Shown in pieces: positions 1 to 12,500 of a stretch of 64,000 nucleotides of DNA (the stretch's first letter is position 1; the number at the start of each line of letters is the position of its first letter). The position numbers and the translations under genes are program-made. Source of the stretch: Caprimulgus europaeus (lineage: Eukaryota; Chordata; Aves; Caprimulgiformes; Caprimulgidae); assembly GCA_907165065.1 (NCBI GenBank), contig OU015523.1, positions 21,479,834 to 21,543,833 on the forward strand. The letters run 5' to 3'. The notes beneath the pieces are model-generated. The model was not told the origin of the DNA and searched no databases. It saw only the letters and a program-made list of their open reading frames with translations.

Positions 1-430
1 GGTACTAGGCAGTGTGTAGGCTCACAAGAAATTCTGCTAGAGATATAGAGGAATACTGTTTTCAATAAAATCAGTGCATGTTGTTGCTGTGTGTTATTTA
101 AGGCTTTGTAAGTATTGGGAATTACAGTTCTGTCTTAAATACAACTCAGCTTGTCCACTGCTCCATTCAGCCCCGTTTCAAGTCAAGCAGCTACATCTAG
201 ACGTGGTTTCAGGGAGCTTTCAGTTTCTGAAATGTAATTTTTCTTCCCAGAGAACTACCTTATTTTGTAAAACTGACAAGTAAAAGGCATGCAACACTAC
301 CTTATAGTACTACAAGTAAGCTTATATGTTATGATAAAGATTGGCTGGATATGCACTCAGTTCATTGGGTAGCATTTCTGCAAAGTAGATTTTTGTTACC
401 ACTTTGCTTTTAATTCTTCTTCAAATACAG
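1..430 (+). other. USP25: USP25 intron (3' part)
   Basis: This sequence lies upstream of the first exon in the window and ends in a plausible acceptor (…tcttcaaatacag). No repeat, RNA gene or exon was recognised. The exon with the catalytic cysteine must lie further left, outside the window. Confidence 0.8.
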
Positions 431-568
431 GAACATAGGAATCTGCCTTTCATGCGTGAATTGAGGTACCTGTTTGCACTTCTAGTTGGTTCGAAGAGAA
501 AATATGTTGACCCATCAAGAGCGGTTGAAATTCTTAAAGATGCTTTTAAATCAAATGATTCCCAACAG
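431..568 (+). CDS. USP25: USP25 exon (catalytic domain, first in window; 46 codons)
   Basis: Encodes [15 protein letters not shown] to FKSNDSQQ, part of the USP catalytic domain between the Cys box and the QQD box. It starts after acceptor …aaatacag and ends at donor cag|gtaattt, phase 0 on both sides. By order relative to the known 19a/19b cassettes it would be exon 8. The ATG-initiated frame upstream of it is intronic read-through, not a start. Confidence 0.96.
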
Positions 569-3500
569 GTAATTTCTCTGTATTTTCATTCAAGCTTATG
601 CATATTTTCATATGAGAATCTGGCAATAGGAAATACTTAAAATGGACAACAAAAATTCAAAATGCCCACAGAAAAGAAAATCATGATTATCACAGTCTTT
701 GAGCTTTTTCCACTAATATTACATGATCTCTAGTCACTTTTATTAAAACAAACAAACAAACAAAAACAACAAAAAATTCTGGACAGTGTGACTATTTTAT
801 CCAGTATGCTTTCTTCCCATTATTTTAGAATCTTACTAATAATTTCACATGCTTGTTTTTAGTGTTTATTTTAGCTTCTGAGTCTGTGATTTTTGAAAGA
901 GCTCTATTCTTCTGATCTCACAATACATCCAGGGCCGGTACAGTCCAGTCCAATATTTGGCTGTGTAGATGTTGGTTTGGAGCGTCCCAATTCTGATATT
1001 CAGGATTCTTGCCTAAATCATAGTGGGTATATTTTGTTTTTCTGAGAAACACTTTGTTTCTTCAGATGGTTTATTGTTCCCACATGAGATTGTGTGGCTA
1101 AGGTGTTTAATTACAACAGCATACTGAATTTAATACTCGATGAAAGTAATATTAGTCACCACATTTTAGATACCAAAGGGTTTGAACAATAGGATTCGTA
1201 AGATGCCTTTGGACTAGCATGGTATGAAAGCTGAGCCCAAGTAATAAGGATCACAGGACACTGTAATGGCTGAGGAATGCCAGAGCCTTAGTGTGCTCTA
1301 AAAGCTATCCATAAAAAAACCAATAATGGAATAGTCTTAGACATAGTGTGATTTTTGGAGTTCTTGTGGAAGGGAATACTACTATACTGCTCTTTTAAAG
1401 TGACATTTCATTGTGTTGTGTTACTTACATGAACATATACTGATAATTTTATATTTTTCAACAGCAAGATGTTAGTGAATTTACACACAAATTATTAGAT
1501 TGGTTAGAAGATGCCTTCCAAATTAAAGCTGAAGAAGAGAGGTAAGGTTTTTTTTCTAGCTTTGTATATTGAACATTTTGATGAGAAAAAGCAAACTAAA
1601 CAACCAAAAATCAATTCCTCACTATATGGCTGAAAAAGATGCAACTCTGTAGCTTGTTTTAGTTCAACTGTCTTTTTTTTCCATATGTTGCTGATACCTT
1701 TGATTTTCCATGAATTGTCTTTTTTTCACCTTGTTATTTTGTGTCAGAAATCTTGCTGAACGAAGTCCAAAGTATATAAAGAGTAGAGATGTGTTGTACA
1801 TAATCAATTAGGCTTTAATTTTTTTAAATATGAATGCAGTTTTACTTTTAAATCCTGTAGTTTAAATGCTTTAAAATTTTTCTCCTGTTTCTCAGGAGCA
1901 AATACTCAACCATACAGATAAGTGAACATCCGTAAACTGTCTTTTGAATGTGTAGCTGTTTCTAGAGTGTTGCAGGAAATAGTTTTTACAGAGGTTTTGT
2001 GCAATTTAACCACTCGCGAATTGAATCCAATTTACATAAATTTTCCTGGAATGAAGTACTTGTGAAACTTAGTTTTTAGAATATACTTATCATTGCAAAT
2101 ACATGAATCATTGTTATTGTCATTAGAGGAAAGTAAAAAAAACCTAGATGAACAGTAACTGAGTAAATAGGCAGCATTTCCATGATGATTTCAGAATATT
2201 CTGCTCATAGTTCCATAAAAGTTCATTGCTTTGTGTTTGATTTCTGCACTAACATGCATGATTTCTGTTTTCAGGGATGGAGAGAAACCAAAGAACCCAA
2301 TGGTGGAGTTGTTTTATGGACGATTTCTAGCAGTAGGTGTTCTTGAAGGTATGCATCTGAATTGACTTGGACTTCTGTGCTCGTGTCTGTTCAGTGCTTG
2401 TCTAAGCAGACAGGTGAATGATGCAGTTGTAGCATTTTAGCTGTTTCTGCAGAAGTATACTTGGAGCATACGCATTCGGCCTGTGACAATAGGTTTGTCC
2501 TGAGAATGAGACTGAAGGTAAATGAAGTGAGCTGCAGTGGTCCAGAAAGACTGTTTTGATAGTTTTCAGGAGCCCTTTGTGTAAGTACATTTTGCAAAAA
2601 TACACTACAAAAGAGAACATTCATTACTTCTGTCCTGAAAATAAGATCATAATTTGGTAACAGTGTAAAAGATGTAAGCTCAAACATGAGGAGAAATACA
2701 GGTGACAAGTGATTTCAATCTATAATTTCAATTTATTTAATCCTAAAGTCAGTAACAAGTCTTCTTAAGTCTGCCAGTTTCTTTTTGTTGGTTTGGTTTT
2801 TACATATGTAAATGTTCTCTTTTGTGGTGTATTTTTGCAAAATGTACTTACACAAAGGGCTGTTTCATACCAGCAATTCCATACAATGTAGGGTTGTGTT
2901 ACTGAGCTGCTATTTGCAGGAGAACTTTGATTTATATGTGTAAAACTTCCCATACATTTGTTGTGCCAAATAATTTTAAGTTTTACTTATTACCAATAGA
3001 TGTAAAAAACAATGTAAAAAATGGGCTGAAGAAGAAACTACAGTGATTTTTCAATGTTAAATTCAAACAACTTATTTGAGTAACTTATTTTTCATACATA
3101 CAATTGAATTGTTCAATGAGAAAGTGTGGGTATTGTTCAGTACTCTAGGTCAGGTGACCTAAGATTGTTAGATTTTTTTAAAGGTAAATGTTTGTTCCTA
3201 AACCTTAACTGTTTAATTTCTTATGTGAAGGTAAAAAATTTGAAAACACAGAAATGTTTGGCCAGTATCCACTCCAGGTTAATGGCTTTAAAGATCTGCA
3301 TGAGTGCCTAGAAGCTGCAATGATTGAAGGGGAAATTGAATCTCTCCATTCAGAAAACTCTGCCAAATCTGGTCAGGAGGTGAGTTAAGTTCTCCCATGG
3401 GCTTTTCTAAGGGTTTTATGTGACCTGCTGCTGTGCAGGTTCTGATGTGTGGCGTGATTGGATTGTTAGTTTGGGGGGTTTGTATCTCTTTAGGAGTATC

Positions 3501-6500
3501 CAGAGTAGATTTTTTTTTGTATTTTCCATAAGATACAAACTTCATGCTTATTAAAAGGTGGCACAGTTAAGTGCTTGCAGTGATCTGGCACAGGCTGGTT
3601 CCCACCTGTTGTTATTTGATCTCCAGAGAGTTCATGGATGTGATGTCCTGTGGTAGCTGACCACTGCTCTGACTGACTTGCTGCCCTGTGCCGTGCTGTA
3701 AAGAGTAACTGCGAGCTGTGCATTTGACTATTGCTTCAGAGCATTGTTGTTATTTCCCTGTGCCTCTGTCTTGTCATTCCTCAGCACCCTAGCCTTCTTC
3801 CCCTCTCTGCTTTTTACTGGTGTTTCCCAGCATCCTCCTCTTCCCCCCAGTGGTGGGTAATTCTGCTCTGCTCTGCTCATGGTGGTGGACAGACAATACT
3901 TGCACTATGGGCTGCTGTTCCTCCCAGGACAGCTCTTGCTAGAGCAGGAGGCTGCCAAACATCAGAGCATGCTGGAAGCATGGGTGGAGGCATTCAAATG
4001 GAGCCCCACTAAGAAGTGGTGTATGTAGTGTACGGTGCTGGGATGAGGTGTCAAATGAGATTTCTTGAGCAGAAGTCACAGGTTAGGGAAAACAGGTAGT
4101 TCGACTGATGGTGGTTGTAGAACCGAGAGGGTTTGCTCTGAAATGTCCCCTGTTATTGCTGGCATGCATGTATATACCCATAATTTTTCTCTGCAGGGCT
4201 CTCTCGAATAACCTGTGGGTTATTGATATGGAAATACAGGAATCCCCATTTTCTGTAAAGGCTGAGCTACTTCGTCTTTTTCATCACAGTTATTTTAAGA
4301 TGTGAAATCCTAGGAGAGGTTTCTTGTACTTAAGTAAAAAGTTCAGGTGTAGTTTCTTCCTTGATGTCAATCTTTTGCAGTTATGAAGTTTTGCTTCCTG
4401 TAATCGTATCAACATACAAACATGGTTTAATTCCTAAGCCTAGTGACGCACACTGAAATCATCCTCCAGTCTGAAGTTCTATTTCTAATTTTGTATTACC
4501 AACAAAAGTTCTATAGCATCCCTTTTGTAGTCCCTTTTTCTGACCAGCTGTTGTTGATCAAATACTGATCAACCAAATCAGTTGTTAAGATGTATTTACA
4601 TGTTTTACTGGATATGTTATTTCACAGAATGTTTCCTTATTTTTTATTCCAGCACTTGTAGAAATGTCTTCTTAATGTCTTCTTACAATGAACATGTGTC
4701 CTGAAATATAACTGGAAGAAAAAAAAACCAAACCTCCTAAATATCTTGGTACAGTCTGAAGTGCAATTTATTTAGGCAAGGTGTAATCTTCTATGCACCA
4801 ACTACAGGAGCACGATTGCTCATCTTACAGACTGAAAGTTGTCTTGCAGTTTAAAACCTGTGTGCATTCATAAGTAAAATGTCAGTTCAGTTATAAATGC
4901 TTGACTACAAATGTCAGACTTCTTGGTTTTGATTTTTTTTTTTTTTTTTTTTAATCTGTGATGTCAGGAAACTATGGGGAATATAAGGATAGTCATGTAC
5001 AGGTCTAGTGTGTTTTGCTTTGAGTTCTGTGAAACTTTCAGGGTTTTAATCAGCTTGGCTTCTTCGTGTATGGAAATGGAAGTGAAATAGTCAAATAACA
5101 GATTGTCAACAGCAGCAAAACAAGTCCTAATCTAGAAAAAAATTACTGCATTATTACCAGGGCCAAGTGAATTGGTTACATTTCCTTGAACTGAAGCAAT
5201 TTATTTATAGTGGTTGCTGCTGTTGGTAGTTATGTTTAAACATAATACCTCAAAGATGTTACAGTGCATTGGAAGGTTTGGAAGGACAGAAGGAAGCTGA
5301 ATTCCTTGTAATTTTAATGCAGTCTGTCTCCTCTGAACAAACTTAAAGCAGCATTCATTCGAGCTGGTAAGCTTTAAGCTTAAAGAGCATAATTAATTTG
5401 GTAGTTGCATATGTTGAAAGATCCTGACAATAACATTCTATTTTTTTGTTTTCCCCTTGTTCCCATCGTTGCCTCTAATGGAGTATTTAGCTTGTTGTTC
5501 ATTATTATTACTATTACTGTTATTATAATGATGCCTAAAAACCTCAGCCATGGAGTAGGGTGTCAGCAAGTGAGCTAATGTATGAACAGAAAACAGAGAC
5601 ATTCCCTGTCCCAAGGAACTTAAATCCAAATTCAAGAGAAGATGGAAGTCAGTGCATATATTTGGAGTTAAAAGTGTGGGGAAAATGAGATAACGTTTGT
5701 CAGCATCATGGTTGATGAGCTTCAGCACATCAGCGGCTTAGTCATCATTAAGTGGTTTGGGGGTCTTGCAGTAAAAGGGTTTTAGGGGGAAAGGTTGTGG
5801 TGTGGTTTTGCTGACTTGAGCATTGAAATGTACTGCTGTGTGAAATTGCTGCAACAGAGGAGTCATTACTGTGTGCTTTAAAACTGAAAAGGTGGTTAGT
5901 GGAAGCTGATACAGGCAAGAAAAGGGAAAGCAACTCACTTTGCGTGTAAATAGATGAGAGGCGTGATATTGAAAGCAATGAACTAGGAAAACTCAGCAAC
6001 ATCCTGAAAATCTGCTAGTGTGACAAGACTATGTGTGCTAAGGCTGGGCAAGGGGAGAACAGAGGAAACAGTGCACTGAGATGTGGAGTGATGAGAACCT
6101 AGACCTGAATTTTAGCCATGAGCACAGGAAGATAAGGCTGTCTTGGAGGTATTGTGTGAAAAGACTATTCAAGACATTTGGCAGGGTAGGAGAACTTGAA
6201 GCGAGCCCCAACCCAAATGCTGTATCTGGGCTGTGGGCATTGATATCAGAAACATGTGGCAATGCAGCAGTCAGTATAGATTGAGTTGATGGTTAGATCT
6301 CCAAAATGTATTGAACGGCTAGACTGTGGGTTTTAGGTTGTAGAGTGGGGAGGAAAATGGAACTCTAATGCTGTAATTGGAACTGCATTTGGAACTGCAT
6401 TTGTCTTTTAGTTGAGGAATGAAGTATGTAATGAAAGAAATTAGGACTAAGGATAGACCTCTACTGTATACTCAAAGGAAACTTGGATAATGTGATGATA

Positions 6501-9500
6501 ACATGGGTTGGTCCATGGATGATAGTGATTTCATCCACAGCTAAGGCCATGTGGTCCTGCACTCACTCCTCTCGCCACCCAGTGAGATGGGAAGGGGAAC
6601 ACAACAAAGGGGTCAGAGGTTGGAAACGAGGACAAGGACAGCTCACTCACCAATGGTCATGGGCAAAACAGACTCAACTTGGGTAATTAATTAGATTATC
6701 AGCCAAACAGACTCAACCCAGGGAAGAAAAATCAATTAGATTACCAATCAATTAGAACAGGATAGCGAGACATAACAACCACATCTTAAAACATCTTCCC
6801 TCACCCCTCTCTTCTTCCCGGACTCAAATCACTTTGCTCCCGATGTCTTTACTTTCTTCCCCCAGCGGCACAGAGGGCAGGGGATGGGGTTGCAGTCAGT
6901 TTATCTCTGCCACTCTTCCCAGCATGAGATCCCTCCCATGGGCTGCAAGAGCCCAGGAACAAAGTGTTCCAGTGTGGGCTTCCCATGGAGACCTGGACCT
7001 CTTCGGGCACAGCTCCTGGCTTTGGCATGGGAATGTCCATGGGCTGCAGACAGGCCTCTGGTCCAGTGCACTTCCTCCCCCAGCACTGGTGTTGAACATC
7101 TCTGGGGTCTCTATACTCTGTTACAACTGCCCTCAGGTACAGCTTTCTGCTCCATTGTGGAGTCCTCCATGGCCTGTGTGTGGGTATCTGCTCCACCGTT
7201 GAACTTCCATGGGCTGCAGGGGGCCTCATTTACCTTTCTTCTCCTCTTCTTGCGTATTGATCTTGTGTCTGAGATTTTCTGCCTTCTCCCTCCTCCTCCT
7301 TCCTCATGGCAAGATGCTATTTTTGTTTAGGTCCATAGTCTTCTTTTGTTTAGGTCAGTGGTCTCTCCTCTTGGTTCTATCCTCCTTCTTCTTTTCAGAA
7401 CAGTTCTTCCCCTCATAAATATTGATTCAAAGAGGTGTTTCCCTATTGCTAGTGCCCGGGCTGGAGGTGGGTCTGCCTGGGAGCCAAGGGAGCTTTGCGA
7501 AGCTTCTCATGGGGGCCATCACTGTAGCCCCTTCCCCCACTACCAAAATTGGTTGCCCCCCTCACCCCCAAGCCAACACAGATGGATTAGCAGTGATGAG
7601 AGACATGAAGTTATTAGAAACTTTTGAGTGAAACCAGGTGAATGAGGGGTGCATAAACTGAGGGAGCAAGCAGGAAGAGCACATGATACAGTGTAAAGAA
7701 CCCTTTCAGTGGCATTGGAGATTTAAAAGAGAACAGGGCACTTGTCAAGGCAGGTGGGTTCATGCATAGGCTGCTTTCAGTAGAAGCAAGACCAGTGTGA
7801 AAGGAAGAAGCCTTTGTGCCTGCTCTGCTTTAACACATACAGTGATAGATGAGTTGAAAAGCTCCGAATGCAGCATGTTTGATTACTGGTCTCTGTTTGC
7901 AGTGAAGGGGAAAGATGGAAACTTTGGAAAGCTTATGCTGATCTACCTTCTGAAACCAGTTTCTCCCATACCTATGTCAGTCTGCAGGTGTTGTAATGTT
8001 ATTACTAAAATTCTGCTATTGGAAGGCATTCATTGTGGGGTTTTCTGGTTTTCTCTTGTTCAGCACTGGTTCACTGAGCTTCCTCCTGTCTTAACTTTTG
8101 AGCTATCAAGATTTGAGTTCAATCAGGCTTTGGGGAGACCAGAGAAGATACACAACAAATTAGAATTTCCTCCAATTTTGTATCTGGACAGGTACAGTAT
8201 AATATTGCCAAATTAATACGATTTAATTTATATTCATACTAGGACTTTGTTGATAAAGTTGCTGGTGCATCTTATACTTGCTTAAATCACAGTAAATTTT
8301 TGGTCTAGCTAGACAAATTAAAATTTTCATGGGTTTCATCCATTTCAGAAAATACACATGGATAACAATTTAAGACATGTTCTACTCTGTGCCAAAACCT
8401 CCTTGCGCTTTAGTCTTTAATTTATAGCTAAGTGGTTGTGTACACAGGCAAAATACTCTGAAAAATTGCGCTGTTTATTGGTCCATTTGGGAAAGAGGAC
8501 AAGAAGTCAAATATTTCATGGTATTCCAGATACACGGCGTGGTTTGAAGAGGATTCTCAGCACCAGTGCATGCTGTTTATGTGCAAAGTGAAATACCATG
8601 ATGGCTTTCAGTTAGATGCTAAATGTTATTTGAGAGCCTAAATAATTAAACAGAAGTATTACTATATGGTTGCTACTTAAACTACTTAATTTAGAAACTC
8701 TCTAATACATTTGTCATGGTATGAACAGAGCTTTGACACTGGAGGAAAAAACTTCTTTTGAAAGTTGTGGGAGGAAGGTTTAATAGGTTTACCATATTCT
8801 TCTCAGTTCTGTTTTACTGCTCGATATGTTGTAGGTTCTATAGAGTGTGAGTTTTTATTAGCACTAAGCGGTGTGGCCGCTGAGTTTCAGTGTTGGGATA
8901 CTGTGGACATCTCTTTCTAAATTTCTTGTTTTACAGGTATATGCATAAAAACAGAGAAATAACAAGAATCAAACGGGATGAAATCAAGAGACTCAAAGAG
9001 TACCTCACAGTTTTACAACAGAGATTAGAACGGTACTATAGATAGCTGTGTGAATGCAAGTAATATTGTGGGCTACATAGAAAAACTCCCTTAAACTGCA
9101 CACTTAGTGTGTCATTATTTGCTCTAGATTTCCCTTATTTACCTCTTTTCTTTTACTATTTTCCTTGCAAACTGTGTATAAGTGCAGTAATTCTGATGCA
9201 TGAAACATGCTAGGAAAGGCTTGCTTTACTTAATTGCAGTCAATCAGAAAAAAAATCTTTTTTTTTCTTTTTTTTTTTTATTGTATATGTGAGTCATGGC
9301 ATTAATACATTTTATGGTTAACAGATATTTAAGCTATGGTTCTGGTCCTAAACGATTCCCCTTGGTAGATGTCCTGCAGTATGCCTTGGAGTTTGCCTCC
9401 AGCAAGCCGGTGTGCACGTCTCCCGTCGATGACCTGGGTGCTAGTGCGCCTGCCAGTGGCACGCTGCCAGCCCAGACCATGCCCAGGTAAGGGCTGCTTC

Positions 9501-12500
9501 CCGCTTTCCCAAGGTGAGGAGGCCAGTCATCCCCTCAGTGTAAACCTGGTGGCAGAGAGAGAGAGGAGAGAGTTTAACTGCTTTGTTCACCAGATTAAGA
9601 CAAGTAGGCATCTCCTAAGGGGTACAGTGTAAAGTTCCTTCTCTCTTCCTGGAAGTATTCTTCAGCACAACAGGCTTAAGTAACCCAAAATGTTAAGAAT
9701 CTGGGTTTGTCTCATGCACTTCTAAAGATGTCTTTAGGTGGACAAAGCATATTTCTACCTACAATTCCAAAAAGATGAAATATCTGGTGAGGTCACTGCT
9801 TCCCAAGTGTGTTGTTTAAGAATCTGAGGCAGAGCTTCAAGGTTTCTGGTGTACAATTTATCTGTTGATTTTTTATTTATTTTTTTTTTTTTTTCCCCTG
9901 AGGGTTAAGCTCCTTTTCTGCTTTGCAGTTTACACTTCTCACAGAGTTTGTCAGGAACCTAACAGTCTGACTTTTTAATACGGAGTAGCCAAAGTATCAG
10001 GGATATAAAGGTCCAATAATGTTTTACTCATTATTGAAACTAGTAACTATTAATAACAGTTAATGGAGTATAACTTAGGACAGGACTTGGCTAGGTGGAC
10101 ACTAATGGTTTATAGCAGCGGTTGCATTGGAAAATAGCATTCTAGGTTCTGGTCCAGTCAAGATGGTTAACTTTGTAGTTGAGAAGTACAGTAAATTAAT
10201 CTAAATTAATCTAAAAAGCCTTTAAAAGATTTCAAATGTCTTACTGATATAATGCTGGTAGAAATCATGATGATTGATAAGAGAAGACAAACTTTTAAAA
10301 GCTACCATTGCTTGCATGAAATACAATATCAAAAGTAATATACTTTGTTCAAACTCCTATATAGGAAATTTGTTCTGTAAAAGTGTAAATATTATGTAAT
10401 TTTTTGTGAATCTGTAGAAACACAACAGCATGTTATGTGGAGTGACATTGTCTACACTTCTGAAGAATCCAGGTTCTTCAGGCTGTGTCATGGTTCTGTA
10501 TATTAAGTAAAAAGTCAGTGGCTTACTAGAGATATTTTCAGATTCCTGCTATGCAGATGACTGCATATAGGTAGTCTTGTGCATGGGAAGAGGAAAGCCT
10601 GTAACACGTTTTCATTTTAATATTCTGCTGCTCTTGTAGAATTCTCCTAAGCTGTCCACTTTGCTGTTTATGTTAGAAGGTGTTTGGAACAAGTTTAGAT
10701 GGTTTGGTGCGAAATTTCCAGTGTGCTGTAAATATCAGTGATCCCTTCATTGTTGCTGTTCATTTAACGTAAGTTGTAGGTAGGCAATCAGAAAAAAAGT
10801 CTGCTAGGCATAAGGTATGCAAAGAAGTTATTAAGCAGAGGACTTGTGTTTATTGGATTTTATGGTCAGTGGGCCATAAGAGAAGCTGCTGTGATTTTTC
10901 TCTCTGCAGTTCTGCAGTAAATGCTTCAAACCACAGTGATTACTTGTATGATGTTACTTGAAAGTGTTGAATAGCATTTCAAGTAAAGGAAACGGTGGCT
11001 TGACTGATCCAATTCCGATTCCTCTATCTTTGGTAATAGCAGCCAGAGTTTTTATTGTGCTATCGTGTAGTAACTGCGAAGTTTTCAGAATTTACATATT
11101 AATTCCATATTGATATTGTAGGTACTTTTCCTGGATTGCGCTGTAGGAAATTATTACCTTTAAAAGTTCTGTTTTCAGATTAAAAGCTTATTTTTATGGT
11201 GTAGCTTTTAGTTTATATATAAGATGATTCAATTTTTGTATTTCATGTTTTGAATGAATGCAGCACAATTGAGCAGCAGGGGCCTTCATCTTCAGATGTT
11301 CCAAGCACATCTCCTGTACAAAGATCAGTAATACATAAACCATTTACACAATCACGAATTCCTCCTGATCTGCCAATGCATCCGGCACCGAGGCACATCA
11401 CTGAGGAAGAACTGTCTGTCCTAGAAGGCTGTTTACATCGCTGGAGGACTGAAGTGGAGAATGACACTAGAGGTAATGCCACAAGCTGGAAGTGGGGGAA
11501 AACCACTTTGATGTCCACATGTGCATTGAGTTGCTTGTTCCACATGTCTAAACTTTTCCCACATGTACGAAGGGAAGTCAGTTGGAGATTGGAGTAGACT
11601 GGAGGTGCAAACTGGGCATTGAGTGAAGTATACACAAGTGTTTCAACACAGGTTTCTGTGTGTGTGACGTTGGGGCAGTTGAGTGAAACAGGTGGGATCC
11701 AGGCCAAAGAACGTCTCTGCAGACGTGTCCAGGCTGTCAGTGTGATGGTGGCTGGGCCCATGCTGTGACTTGGTGCTCTTCAGCAGAGTTTAGGGTAGTG
11801 TGACCTCTTCCATAGGGGTTTAGGGTAGAGTGACCCCTTCCATAAAGGAAAATTCATCACATTTCTGAGCAAAAGCTTTTTGGAGTGGGTAGAGCTTGCA
11901 TTCTGTTCTGTTGCTCTGAGGGGGGAAAAAAGGGAGGAAGTTGTTGCAGTAAGGGTGGGCTTGGTTGAGCTCTAGGAAACACGCAGTGACATATGATGAA
12001 TCACTTCTTTCTGTTGTTTGAGAAGGTGTAGTGTTTGGCATGTAGTTAGATAAACATATGCACCAAATGTGAAATGTACCCTTGTTTGTTTTTTAATGAG
12101 ATAAAATAAAGATGACGCCATGTGCAATTATACAGCCTCATGGAAGAGAGCTTGTTTTCTACTTTTATTTTAGATTTACAAGAAAGTATATCTAGAATAC
12201 ATCGGACAATTGAATTGATGTACTCTGACAAAACAATGATCCAAGTAAGTACAATTTCTGCATGAGATAATTCAAAATAGATCCTCTTTGTCACTTCCTC
12301 ATAGAGCAAGTATACAACAATTATATTTAATGGTTTGAGAAATTTCATTGGAAAGTCATAATGAATTTTGCAAACCTTTTAATTATGCGCAGTCAGATGA
12401 AAGGCAATGTTACAGTATTTTTCAGGTGACATACTTAAGTTTAAGCAACTTTGTGATGAAAAGCTGAAACATGTTCTATCTCTGACCCACTTTTTTGACT

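Noticed and set aside
404-640. An ATG upstream of the first exon as a gene start
   Set aside because: The ATG is in the intron. The exon begins at 431, and the family protein continues about 220 residues upstream.
6834-7330. Several 120-150-codon frames on both strands
   Set aside because: They lie inside the GC-richer ERV LTR with its tandem units. LTRs of this kind are non-coding, and the overlapping frames on both strands indicate chance.
11243-11761. 172-codon minus-strand open frame
   Set aside because: It overlaps a USP25 exon in antisense and runs into its intron without splice or start logic; a shadow frame.
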